From Rosa chinensis (lineage: Eukaryota; Streptophyta; Magnoliopsida; Rosales; Rosaceae), in assembly GCF_002994745.2 (NCBI RefSeq), contig NC_037089.1, positions 563,001-627,000 on the forward strand: a stretch of DNA of 64,000 nucleotides, given 5' to 3'. Positions 14,561 to 25,930 of the stretch are shown one piece after another. The translations under genes were made by a program, and so were the position numbers. Each line of letters begins with the position of its first letter. Positions within the stretch are counted from its first letter, which is position 1. A model generated the notes under the pieces. The model saw only the letters and a list, made by a program, of their open reading frames with translations, made no database searches and was not told the origin of the DNA.

Positions 14561-16588
14561 CCAACACATTTTGAGACATAATTCTTAAAAATCATAACAA
14601 ATAACACATATGTATACATACGCAGAACCAATAACAATGAGCAAGGCACTGTCCTAACCCACTTACCCTTCAAATAAACTAAAAAGCACAATATCCAGGT
14701 TATGTATTCACTCCCTTTAGCCTACACTATTCCTGCAAATAGGACAGGTATAAACACATAGCAAAAGGTTGGAACATAATAAGCATACAAAATAAAAAGA
14801 GAAAGAGATAACAATTATGACACACTATACCTCAAGAGAAAAACAACCGCATCTAGCAAACAAAGAACAAAAGTCCCAAAATTAGAGGAAAAAACAATAC
14901 TGCCACCTCCCATTCCCGTCCATTCAAATCCCTGGCAAATGCAGACAATATCATGTTACTACAATGAAAACAAAAAACTAAAAGATATATCACAAAAGCT
15001 CAGAGAAAAAAAAAAAAAACACAATAAACCAACAGATCAGATTAAATACCTTCCACCTCTTTTCTTTCAACCAAGGAACAGCCCCTCTCCTTTCCCTCTC
15101 CTTCTTTCAAGCAAGTAAGAGCTCCTCTCCTCTCTGTTTGACAAACAACAAAACCCCAAAACAAAAACAGATTTGATCAAGTCACAAAACAATGCCAAAC
15201 TATAAACCCTAAACCAAAACTACCAATCCAAATCAATAATAGACCCATATCAATTTTCCAACAAAAAAGAAGAAGAACAAAATCAAAAAATCTCACCCAA
15301 GATCGTATACTCTGTAAAGCATCCAACAAAACCTACACAATAAACGATTACCCCACAAATCTACCACATCATTCACAAACCAAATCATATAATACAATCA
15401 TTCATAAGCAAGTTAGAGGAATCCAACATGCAGAATCGAAGCCAATATGCAGAATCAATAACTTACCCACCTCCTAGTCTTTACCTCCAGATCATAGTTA
15501 TTCATAACTATAGGTATAAAAAGATGAAAATCAGGTTTTACATGTAGTTTTAGGCACTTTATGTTGCATAAAAGAGTATAAAACCAATTGCTTTGGGTTT
15601 TAGGCACTATAGGTATAAAAAGATGAAAACCCGATCACAAAAATCCAAAGCAATTTCAATAGATTTGAAAGCAAAGCAATTCGAAAACCCAAAGCCACAA
15701 AAACGATGCAACCAAGCATCAAACCACAAAACCCAGAAGAAAAACACAAATTAAAACCAAAAAAGCCAGATACCTCAGATCAATACCCAATTACCCAATC
15801 TGACAATCGCAAACTCCTGCATCACCGAAACCCCAAATCAGTGACATGCAAAGAATAAACAAACCATAAATCGAAAGAAAAATAACATGATGAAGACATG
15901 CATAACCTATTCTCTGCAATTCTCTCCCTCTCTTTCACTCTATCAACAACAGAAACAGATCACCTTAAAGAACTTCTGATAACCCGCTTTGGAGTCGAGT
16001 CTCCTTCGGTGAAGTACCACTAAGCAACAGTCTCACTAATCACATACACCCAAGGCTCTGACAAACGCTATTTCACAACCGTAGACTCCTGCATCACCGA
16101 AACCTCAAATCAGTTATATGCAAGCAGCAAACAAAGCCTAAATCGAAGGAAAACAAACAGGATCAGGACATGCAGAACCTGTTCTCTACAATTCTCTCCC
16201 TCTCTTTCACTGTATCAACAACAGAAACACAGAGCCAAGAACAAAGAGAGAGAGAAACAATATCGCGTCTGTCAGCTGAGCACGTTTTATACCAACGTCA
16301 AACAGCAAACCGCAATTAAGCCAACAAACAAAGGGTAAAATCGTCAATTTACTATTCTGGCGCGGCTCGAGCCGGTACTGTTCATAAGCCGATGAACAGT
16401 TAACTGAGAATTAGAAGATTATAAATTTCTCTTCATCCAAATTCTGCAACCAAAAATCAAAATCCATATTTCTCTCTGGTTTGCAACGATGAGTAGCTTA
16501 TATTTATTTAGGGTAACACGATAGTAGAGTTCGATAGGTCCATTTGTAAGCTATTATGTAAACTAAATTTCCTATAATATTATCAACT
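14561..16588. other. Leader-like non-coding region with an internal duplication
   Basis: No ORF of interest. On the minus strand the sequence from about 16260 downward is T- and CTCTCT-rich with repeated GATGCAG acceptor-like words, as in an intron-containing 5' leader. Two segments, about 15812-15957 and 16085-16233, are clear copies of each other: both run from CTCCTGCATCACCGAAAC to TATCAACAACAGAAACA. They lie about 275 bp apart in the same orientation. Confidence 0.6.
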
Positions 16589-16957
16589 AGGGAGAATATC
16601 ACAAATGGTCACTCAATTTTTACTTATTTGACACTTTAGTCACTCACCTTTTAAATATACCACTTTGGTCACTCAACTTTAACTTTGTTATTCACTTTAG
16701 TCACTTCGTTAATTTTTTTCATTAAAAAAAAATTATTTGCCATAATATTAATGATATTTTCGTCCAACTAATTGTGAAAAATTGAGAAATCTATATTAGA
16801 ATGATTGGGAGAAGTGATTAAAGTGAGATAAAATGCCCATTTGATAACTAAAGTGATTAACAGAGTAATAGTTGAGTGACTAAAGTGATATATTTAAAAA
16901 TTGAGTGACCAAAGTGTCGAATGAGTTATAGTTGAGTGATCATTTGTGAAATTTTCC
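16589..16957. mobile_element. Mutator-type MITE with 9-bp TSD
   Basis: The 369-bp element has imperfect inverted arms of about 120 bp (CACAAATGGTCACTCAA on the left, TTGAGTGATCATTTGTG on the right). Direct flanks TTATCAACT (16580-16588) and TTATAAACT (16958-16966) match at eight of nine bases, the duplication length of Mutator-like elements. The arms consist of repeated CACTTTAGTCACTCA-like words. No coding capacity. Confidence 0.8.
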
Positions 16958-17042
16958 TTATAAACTATTTTACTAACTAGTTTAGACAATAATATCGAAA
17001 TATTAATGAACTCGAGGTTTTTTGCACAAACAGTGTCTGAAG

Positions 17043-20000
17043 TAGGGCTAGGTGCGGGTCGGTTCGGTCTCGAATTTGTATGGACCCAAGACCGAACCCG
17101 ACTAATCGGTCTCAGTTCGGGCTTCAGTATTTTTCATACTAAAACCGACTGCAACCCGAACCATTTATATTTAGTCCGGGCTCTCGGGCTTTCGGTCATT
17201 TAACACAAATTACACCAGATTTCCAGCCAGTAGCCACTGCCTTCTGGGAAATGACATTTTCCTGTTTTCCAACATCTTCTTGGGACAATGCAATACAATC
17301 AGTCAATGACAATGAGATACATAACATAACAAAACTCATACACAACACATTAATGATTACAAAATACAATGATTACAAAATACAATGGAAGTTGCAACTG
17401 ATTGAACTGAGCAACTTAACTCAGACACATGAATACCAGAATTGGATAAGGTAAACTCACGAAGTTCCAGCAACTGAACTCATTCCATAATCCAAAGTTC
17501 CAAACTCAGAAATTGAGAAAGCAAATTATTACAACTCTACAAGTTTGAACTGAAAACAAAAAAATAGAACAAACTGAAATTGTCCAATAGAATTGAATAA
17601 ATTTATGGGCAGGAAGAATTGAGAAGCAATAGGCACAAAGGATTGGTACATAACAACACATTCACATTGCTCCAAGCCTCCAACAACCTGCAAAATTGAA
17701 AATGCGAACACAACATTACACACTTCACAAGCACATTCACATTGTCTTGACAAGTAATGCAGCAAGCACATTCACATAATCACATTGCTCCAAGCCTACA
17801 ACACATCTCAATTATGAATTGATTGAATTCCCTTAACACATTGCAGTTCCACAACATTATACACTTCACAATTATGAATTTCACATTGTCATGGAATCGA
17901 TTGTCTTTTGAATATCTTCACAACACATTCACATTGTCTTTAACACAGTTCACAATTAAAAAGTAACACACACAAGTTGAAAACATTGCAGTTCCACAGC
18001 AAAACACATTGCTAGAATGCTAGTCAACACATTGCAGTAATGCAGTTCAACAACAACAAAAATTAACAAAAATAAACACAGCAAGTAACCTGCAATCCTG
18101 CATCAAGCATTCAAGATGAAGTATTTGAAGCCCCTGCTGCATCACAATCGATTGTTATCTTTGCAGCCTTTGAGAGCTTTCCTGCACGAGCCTTTTCACT
18201 TGAGGCAGTATCCTCAAGTTGATGTTCTACATGAAAAGTACTCACAATTAGTTCAGTTTAATAGTTTAATGCACAAAAAAAAAAAACAAAAAAACAAAAA
18301 CTACACAAGCAATGTACTGAAAGTTTGAAACAATCGAGCACCTTTTTCCATTATTTCATAGAATTCGAACTCTTCAGTAGTTGGAAAGTACTCGATCTCG
18401 GATATACTGGTAAAATTGATCCAATTTTGCATGCATATGAGGGCTTCCACAGTTCTTGGAGTCATTGAACTTCTATAGGGATCTATTACCCTACCTCCAA
18501 TACTAAAGGCACTTTCGGAAGCCACTGTACTAACTTGGACAGCAAGCACATCTTTGGCCACAAGTTGCAGATTTGGGTACTTCACTCCATTAAGCCTCCA
18601 CCACATCAAAATGTCCCAATGCTCTTCTTCAGGTGGATCTTCAATTGGATCAAGACAATATCTGTCCACTTCATGTTGCACAACCACCTCTTCTGATTCC
18701 CTCAACTCTGTTTTCCATTTCTTCAACATGTTAGCTCTCTTACCACTCAAGGTCCTTGCACTAGAGCTGCTGCTTCTAGTCCTTCCACCAGTAATACAAC
18801 TCTCTGAACTGGTTCTACCTTTCTGAGGTCCATTTGAAGTTGCATACAGGTCAGTAAGCTGCACAACTAACTCCTTCAGTTCATCCGATGCCTTCTTTAC
18901 TTGAGAACCATCATATCCAAGCATATCCCGACAAGTACTGCCAAAATTCCTAAGCTTATACCTAGGATCCAGCACGAGAGCTACCAAAAGAAGCTGGTTC
19001 ATGTCCTCCAACTTGGCAAAGTACTTTGTAAACTTGGCTTTCATCTTTACAGCCATATGGTGAAGGGTTCGGTGTGCTTCATGCTCAAAATCTTCTTCAT
19101 CTCTATCAAACAGGTCCTCTATCTCAGTTTGAATGCTTACAATGTCATGGAATGCTCGATGTGAGGTAGGCTTGTTTGATGCACTAACCCTCAAGGTTAC
19201 CTCATAGAAAACCTTTAAGAACTGCACAAATATTGCAGCTTTCTCCCAATCATGTTCATTTGGTGGTCCAATCCTCTTTCTGGTCTTTGGATCAACCACT
19301 ACAAAACCATCCTCAAGCTCCACTTCATTGTCTTCTGGTTCAGGTTCATCAAAATAGCTCTCGTACTTGTTGTCCTCTTCGTCAACCATCCTATAAAAGG
19401 CTTTCTTCAACTCTAGGGCAGTCTCCAACATAATAAATGTCGAATTCCACCTAGTTGGGACATCTAAGACACAAATTTCCTTAGATTCTAGCTTCTCTTT
19501 CTCAACACACTTCTTGAACACCTTAAGCCTCGATGAACTGCTCCTAACATACTTAACTGCATTCCTAATAGAACCCACTGACCTATCTAACATTGTGAGT
19601 CCTGATCTCACAATGAGATTCAGGATGTGAGCCAAACACCTCACATGCAGAAACTTCCCTCCTAAAACCGGCTTCTTCGACCAATTTACCATTTTCTTCC
19701 TGACATAATCAATTGCATGGTTATTAGCCGTGGCATTATCGACACTAATTGTCAAAACCTTCTCGATACCCCATTGAATTAAGCATAATTCGATTAGCTT
19801 CCCTATGCTATTGCCCGAATGATTACTAATTACACAAAAGTTGAGAATTCTTTTGTGCATCTTCCATCCATAATCTATAAAATGTGCAGTTAGCACCATA
19901 TAGTTTATGTTTTGCACTGATGTCCATGTATCAGTGGTTAAACTCACACTATGACTATGTAATTCCTTCCTCAGCTCCACCTTTTTTGCATCATACATCT

Positions 20001-21275
20001 TCAAAAACAGTTTCACTATTGTTCTCCTAGATGGAATCTCCCACTTTGGAACAGCCACTGGACAAAAATGCCTAAAACCCTTTCTTTCAATTGCGCTGAA
20101 TGACAATTCATCCATCACAATCATCTCAACTGCAGCTACCCTACATCGATCTTGCGACCACAGTTTAACAGCTAGACTAGGTTCACCATTAACACTTAGA
20201 CTCCCATCACCACCCAATAGCGTCTGCCCTTTCTCTATGTCAGCCCTACCCGGATACTTCTTACAGACATCTTGAATGTGTCTCCTAAGAGAACTAGTCC
20301 CATTTTCATATGGATCACAAGCCAAATCAGTTGAACAATACTTACATTGGGCACGAGTGACAGTTCGAACTTGCTGCATCTTCCCATCTACTGTTTCGAA
20401 CACAGGCTTCTCAATTTTCTCAAAATGCAGCCAAACTTCGGATCGAAACTTTCCAGCCTTGTCACCCTTTTTCCTCTTCCCATTCCCTTTTGGGTCAACA
20501 GGTGGTAGACCTGTTGAACTCGCCGGATTGGATTGGCTTGCTTCCGCTGTTGAAGTTGCCGGAATTATAGCATTTCCGGCACCCCCCGAAGCCATGCTTG
20601 TTGCTGACTTGACTGTTGTCTCAGCTGAGGCCATGCTTGGTAGCAAACTTGCCAGATGGGAAGCTTTGTTGATTGAGGATTTGAGGGAAAGAAGAAATTG
20701 AGGTCAGTGGATGGAAGGAAGAAAAAGGAGAATGCGAATAAGATAGACAGAGAATCTGCCAATCGGGGTCAGTGGCTTCTTTTGATCGAAGAAATCAGAG
20801 TCAATGGATGGAAGAAAGAAAATCAAGAAATTAGAAATCAGAGAATGAGAATCAGAGAGACAGAGAATGATAGTGGATGGAACTTATGGAAGGAAGAAAT
20901 CGGGGGTCAGTGGCTTGACTGGCTTCTTTTGGTGGACTAACTGATTGAGGTGGAATTTGGGGAAGAAATTGGGGAAGAAGATTGGGAACTAGGGTTCTAA
21001 TCGAACAAATGAGGCTGAGGTCGTGTTTTGACTCGGGTATTTGGGATAATTATGGACCAATGGCAAACTGATACGTATACAAGGTTGTATAATCGGGTCG
21101 GTTTGGGTAACTCGAACTTAGAGAAGTTACAAACTGAGACTGGCCCGTATTTGATGTTATCGGTTCGGTCTCTAGCCCAGACCGTAAAACTTGACTGCAC
21201 AGACTGCCCGAACCGTCGGTTTCTCGATTTTCCGGATCGGTCCCTCGGTTTTTCGGCCTCAAACGCCCAGCCCTA
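17043..21275 (-). mobile_element. Complete autonomous-type hAT transposon
   Basis: The 4233-bp element is flanked by perfect 8-bp duplications GTCTGAAG (17035-17042 and 21276-21283). The ends are TAGGGCTAGG at the left and CCCAGCCCTA at the right, a short imperfect inverted repeat typical of hAT. Both subterminal regions are dense in CGGTTCGGTC/GACCGAACC words, the likely transposase-binding sites. The sole gene is a full-length transposase on the minus strand. It lies inside the left terminal repeat of MULE1 and is therefore younger than MULE1. Confidence 0.95.
18111..20646 (-). CDS. hAT transposase (BED finger, RNase H-like core, hAT dimerisation domain)
   Basis: One uninterrupted ORF runs from 20646 to a stop at 18301. 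The N-terminal third has a BED-type zinc finger (CKYCSTDLACDPYENGTS with the later RRHIQDVC). The RNase H-like catalytic core shows Asp in TTDTWTS and Asp in SVDNATANN. The dimerisation region VSTVASESAFSIGGRV carries the catalytic Glu, followed by a conserved QNW. This is the RICESLEEPER/Tam3-type domain order and no key residue is missing. A splice donor at 18341 (EKG|GTGCTC) and an acceptor ending at 18227 would swap the last residues for a 38-residue tail ending at 18111, for 806 residues in total. Both the unspliced (781) and spliced forms are plausible. Transposition activity is inferred, not shown. Confidence 0.9.
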
Positions 21276-21283
21276 GTCTGAAG

Positions 21284-21798
21284 ACTTGGGTGACTGACAA
21301 TATGATACCCGAACTCACAAAGTTATCAAAGTAATACCCAAACTCAATTTTTCGTATCAATGTGGTACCTAGCTCAACTTTCCGTCACGACGCCGTCAAT
21401 TTGACCACCTGCGTCGCACGTGACTCGTAAAATGAGACCAAAAAGACTACTTTGCCCTCAATTCATTAAATTTTCTCTCTTATTCATCATCTTCTTCCTT
21501 GAAACAGATCAAATCCAAAACCCAAACCCTAAACATCATTATTCTTCCAAAGCCCAAAATAGTTAGGCCTTCCATTTTCGATGGACACCCAGGCTCAGGG
21601 CATTCAGGCTAGGGACATCCCAACTCTAGGTCCTGATGATTAGAATGGCGGTGTCTGATGCCACGACTTCCACCAGTAGCTCATCATCACCCTCCGCCGC
21701 GGGCACGAGTATTTGTCACTGCTCAATGGAGAAGTTACCGGTGGTGGAGTCGAAGTTGGCGAAGTTGGTTCCAAAGGAGAAGAGTCTGAAAGAGGAGG
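21284..21798 (+). other. MULE1 interior, leader-like captured sequence (left part)
   Basis: After the terminal repeat, the sequence turns into CT-rich leader-type DNA with AAACCCTAAAC, then a short plus-strand ORF (ATG at 21636 or 21645, MAVSDATTSTSSSSSPS) running into the E-family LTR insertion at 21799. It looks like the 5' end of a host gene with a Ser-rich start. I do not recognise the donor gene. Confidence 0.5.
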
Positions 21799-24712
21799 TG
21801 ACAGGACCCGCCCCATATTTCACCCTGAAATCTGAAGTGGCCCTGCGGGGTCCACCTTAGAAGAAATTCTTCCAAAAATTTGGCAGAACTTCCCCTAAAA
21901 TGAACAACCCAAAACCTGTAGAAAGAAAATTTACACTTCTAAATCAACCCATCCTTATCCTCCTGGAGCCACTTGCTCCCCAAATCACAACTCCAATTTC
22001 ACAAATAACAGTCTCAACCCACATTACAAGATTAATTTCACAGGTTATCAGAGAAGTACTATTCCATTAGGTAACAAAGAACACAGAAATAGAATGAGTA
22101 CGCGGAAGCAATGCTGTTGGCTATGTCTCGACTCCATGTACGCCTGACCTCATCTAATTTCGCCTGCAAACTGGGCATTTGAAAACCGAAGGGCCCAGGG
22201 GAAAGTACGTAAAAACATTAGCGTGAGTGGACAAAATAAACAAATTAAAAAGAAAAAGATTTCATACTTTCCCACGTTTATTTCTTTAAAAACCCGATGC
22301 ATGCAGCAATAAGAAGACTCATTTAGCTTTAAAACCAAGAATTTCAAAACGATACACCGACTAGCCTCGCTAGTCACAACATTCGAAAAATTATAATGAA
22401 AAATGGAAATCTCGTTTCTCAAGAAAAGAAATAAGACCAGCCCCGCTGGCTACAGTGAAAATCGGACTAGACCCCGCTAGCCCAGCAATAATACAAAGAG
22501 TAGGGGAAGATGATAGCCATACAAATGAGCCTCCCAGGCTCGGGTGATAGCCTCCTAGGCTAAAGTACTCCCATATACTCCCGTTATATACCCACACGCC
22601 ACTAAGTGTAGCGATTAGGATACTGGGCGTCAGCATTACTGTCACAAAGACAGTAACGAGCGCCACAAAGGCGGACGGGCTTCGGTGATCCCATCACCTC
22701 GCCACAAAGGCGGACGATCAATGCTAGCAATGATAAAAGTCACCTAAAGTATGGCAAAAGGGTAATCCGTAACCATATAAATCCATAAATACATAAGGCT
22801 TCCCCAACTCTCGTACAAGAATTTCCAATGACGTGTCCCACACGCCAAGATAATCTCAAATTCAAAAATAATTGGGCAAGAAATAATAAATAATTATAAA
22901 TTCCTTAGGAAATCCCATTTCCGATAATATTCCAGAAAATCTCAAAATCAACGTATAAATAGGAGAGAAAATAATAATAAAACATAATCTCCATAAATCG
23001 AAACAAAACCAATTCCAAGATCATCATCAAGGCATTCCCAATGCCAAAACCGAAAGTCGATAAATAAATATGAAGACTAACTCCATCGAAATCCCATTTC
23101 GAAAATCCTTTAAAAATCTCAAATCGACGAATGAAAATATAATATGCAATTCCGGAAATCACCTCGGAAATATATTCGTCGAAAAATCAACATGAATTAT
23201 AAATTCGAATCCACGCATAACAAATTAATATGCGCAAATCATAACCAAGATAAATCGTAATCAATCTCTGAAAATCATTATTGGAAGCAAATCCAAATCC
23301 GAGCATAATAAATTCATATCCAAAACTCATGAAAAATCAATGTCAAATTAAAATCCAAGACAAAATATCATGCTCGATAAATAAAACGATAATTAAATAA
23401 ACCAATAATTTCAAAATAAATGCATGCATCATTTACTTAAAAACAAAAGTCCACTCACAGTACTATTCCGACGATCACGCATTCGAGTTCGGTCATCGAG
23501 CAATAGCTCGGTACGTCGTCCTGTACACAATTTTATTCCGTGAATAACTATTCTGATTAAATACGATTCTCAAAATCGAATCCTCATAAATCATCTCTCC
23601 AATTCTTCTCGGATTCAACCCACATTCTACCACTAATACCAATTAGTTATCTTAAAGGTTCCAAGTCAGAACCGAGAGATATCCGACGGTCGGATTCTCG
23701 AAAATCGATAATCGAAATCTTAAATTTTCAGAAATTCATAATCGATTAAAAACTTCTCCAATTCCAACCAAATTCACATATTCAACCTCTACAAAAATTA
23801 TAGGATTTAACTAGCTAAAAAACAAAAAATTTAAATTACTGTTTAAACGCCACCACTGTTCACGCACAGCACTGTTCACGATTGACAATGTTCATGCGGC
23901 GGCCAACTCCTCCTCCGGCCACCAAATTTCAACCACATAATCATCTCAACATTCTAAGCATTTTTCATAACTGTGACCAAGTGAGAAAATACCTTGAAGT
24001 GCTCCGATTTTGCCGATGAACACAAACCCGGAAATCTCCAAACCCACCAATTTGGAAATCCTTCAAATTCACCTTCCAAACGTGGAAATTTCAGCTAGAA
24101 GTCTTGAGGGAAGATGATCAGTGACTCGAGACGCTTCTAATAGAGCCAATTTCCCCGTCGGAGATACCCGAAAACTGGAGAATTTCATCAGAGAAGCAAA
24201 TTGCTACAGTAAAAATGATTGCATAAATTCGGGGTTTTCCGGCCAAATCACCGATACCCATTGATACCATCATATAGAGGAGGAAGAGACGGTCTAAGGA
24301 CAACTAGAATCACGTCAATCGGACGCCGGACGGTGAAGAAATCGGAAAAAGAAAAAGGGAGGGCGATGCGGGGGAAGAGGGAGAGGAGAGAGAGAGGGTC
24401 AGGGTAAGTTCTGAAAGGGGAACTTACCTCGGTAAGTTTCCTTATATTTAGAGAGTTACCATGAACAGTAAATTCACCTTTTCACTTATAACTTTCACAT
24501 ACGAACTCCGATTTTTACGTACCATATATGCACGCGCTTGGTTTAACGTCCTCTACAATTTTCATGAAGGAAATTTTCTCAAATTTTGACCCGAACAAAA
24601 AGTCAACTTTTAGGGCCACTAAAAGTATCGAAACGATAGTAAAAGTGAAAATAGTTGTCGTTTACAGTCCAAATGACTAGTAAACGGGTAAATTAAGATA
24701 CGGGACGTTACA
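21799..24712 (-). mobile_element. E-family LTR, copy 1 (solo LTR)
   Basis: The 2914-bp element on the minus strand begins TGTAACGTCCCGTATC and ends CGGGTCCTGTCA, flanked by a perfect 5-bp duplication GGAGG (21794-21798 and 24713-24717). It contains no gag or pol coding and no second LTR. TG...CA ends with a 5-bp TSD and no interior are what LTR-LTR recombination leaves behind. Two further copies in this window share both ends. The middle (about 22420-22700) is a variable repeat-rich block unlike that of the other copies. Family assignment (large Del/Tekay-type LTR) is inference. Confidence 0.85.
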
Positions 24713-24717
24713 GGAGG

Positions 24718-25360
24718 ATCCATAGTGTAGGCTGATGGCTGAAGCTGGACTACGACGATGTTTTGAGTGCTTGGTCCGACAAAGCGTTGCTGTTTTCGAA
24801 GGAGTTGCAGGGCGGCACTAATTGAAACCATGTCTCTATATGTTCCATTACGGTGAAATTGGAACTCAGACTATTAACGAAAGATTGGAGAAAGAGTGGA
24901 TTCGAGATTTGGAGAAGAAAGACTGGAGAAACCCAGAATAGGTTACTAGAACGAAGATGATAAGCCAGAGTCCTCTGAAGACGAGTCGGCGGCAAGGATT
25001 CTGGATTTTGATGTCCGGCTTCCTCTGAGCACGCTAATGGCGGCAGTGTGTTAAGAAAATGGTCGAAACTCAATGAGAGCTGGGGAGCAGCGTCGTCGCT
25101 ACTTTGATGGTCGCTTGAGGAGGCTGGCGGCGGTGGATGGCAGTGATCTTCTTGGGTTTTGATCGGAATTAGGTCCTGAATCGCTTGGTGGTGGCGATGT
25201 CGTGAACTGGTGGCCGGGAATGGCGGTCTCCGACAATGACAGAGAGAAGTTGAAGGGAGAGAGGAGAGAATTACTATGACCCGAGGGCTGGTGATTGGGT
25301 TGGAGGATTTGATTCAACTTGGGTGGAGGAGTGAAAAGTCCTTTTTGTCCTTATTTTGCT
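24718..25360. other. MULE1 interior, right part
   Basis: GC-moderate sequence with several short ORFs on both strands but no family motif. It presumably continues the captured segment interrupted at 21798. The right terminal repeat begins near 25360. Confidence 0.4.
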
Positions 25361-25930
25361 ATGCACGTGGTCAGTATTGACGGCACCTTGACAGAAAATT
25401 GAAGTAGGTATCGCGTTGATACGAAAAATTGAGTCTGGGTATTACTTTGATAACTTTGTGAGTTTGGGTATCATATTGTCAGTCACCCAAGTCTTCAGAC
25501 ACTGTTGGTGCAAAAAACCCATGAACTCGTCACCTTATTTAGAAGGGAAAATGATCTGTACGGTACCCCGCCTTTTCCTCCTTATAACTTTTGGTACCTG
25601 ACAAAAAAAAAAATCAATACGGTACCTGAGGTTCTTTGCCCGACCGAAGATAGGTACATTTGGCCGTTACCCTCGTTATGAAGCATTTCAAAATTCAAAT
25701 GGGGGAGGGTACTTTGGTCCTTTCATCTGTGTCAGTTTAACCTAAGATGTTTTCCCCTTCCTTTTCACTCACTTTCTACCTCTCTCTCTTCTATCTCGAA
25801 AGGGGAAGTCAAAGTTCCCACTGTAACTCTCTCTCTCTCTCTCCGAATCTCTGAACTGTCGCTCTCTCTTTCACTTTTATACAGAGATTCAATTCTCTGA
25901 ATTGAAACAAAGAAAGGCAAGATCTATACA

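Larger units (their letters stand above)
17015..25520. mobile_element. MULE1: non-autonomous Mutator-like element, doubly interrupted
   Basis: A perfect 9-bp direct repeat ATGAACTCG flanks it (17006-17014 and 25521-25529). The terminal inverted repeats are about 160 bp. The left arm begins AGGTTTTTTGCACAAACAGTG and continues, after the hAT insertion, at 21284 with ACTTGGGTGACTGAC; the right arm (about 25360-25520) is its complement. Removing the hAT insertion, the solo LTR and their duplicated sites leaves about 1.35 kb with no transposase. Such small elements are moved in trans by an autonomous MULE. The interior reads like host leader sequence, so this may be a gene-capturing (Pack-MULE) copy. 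Confidence 0.92.
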
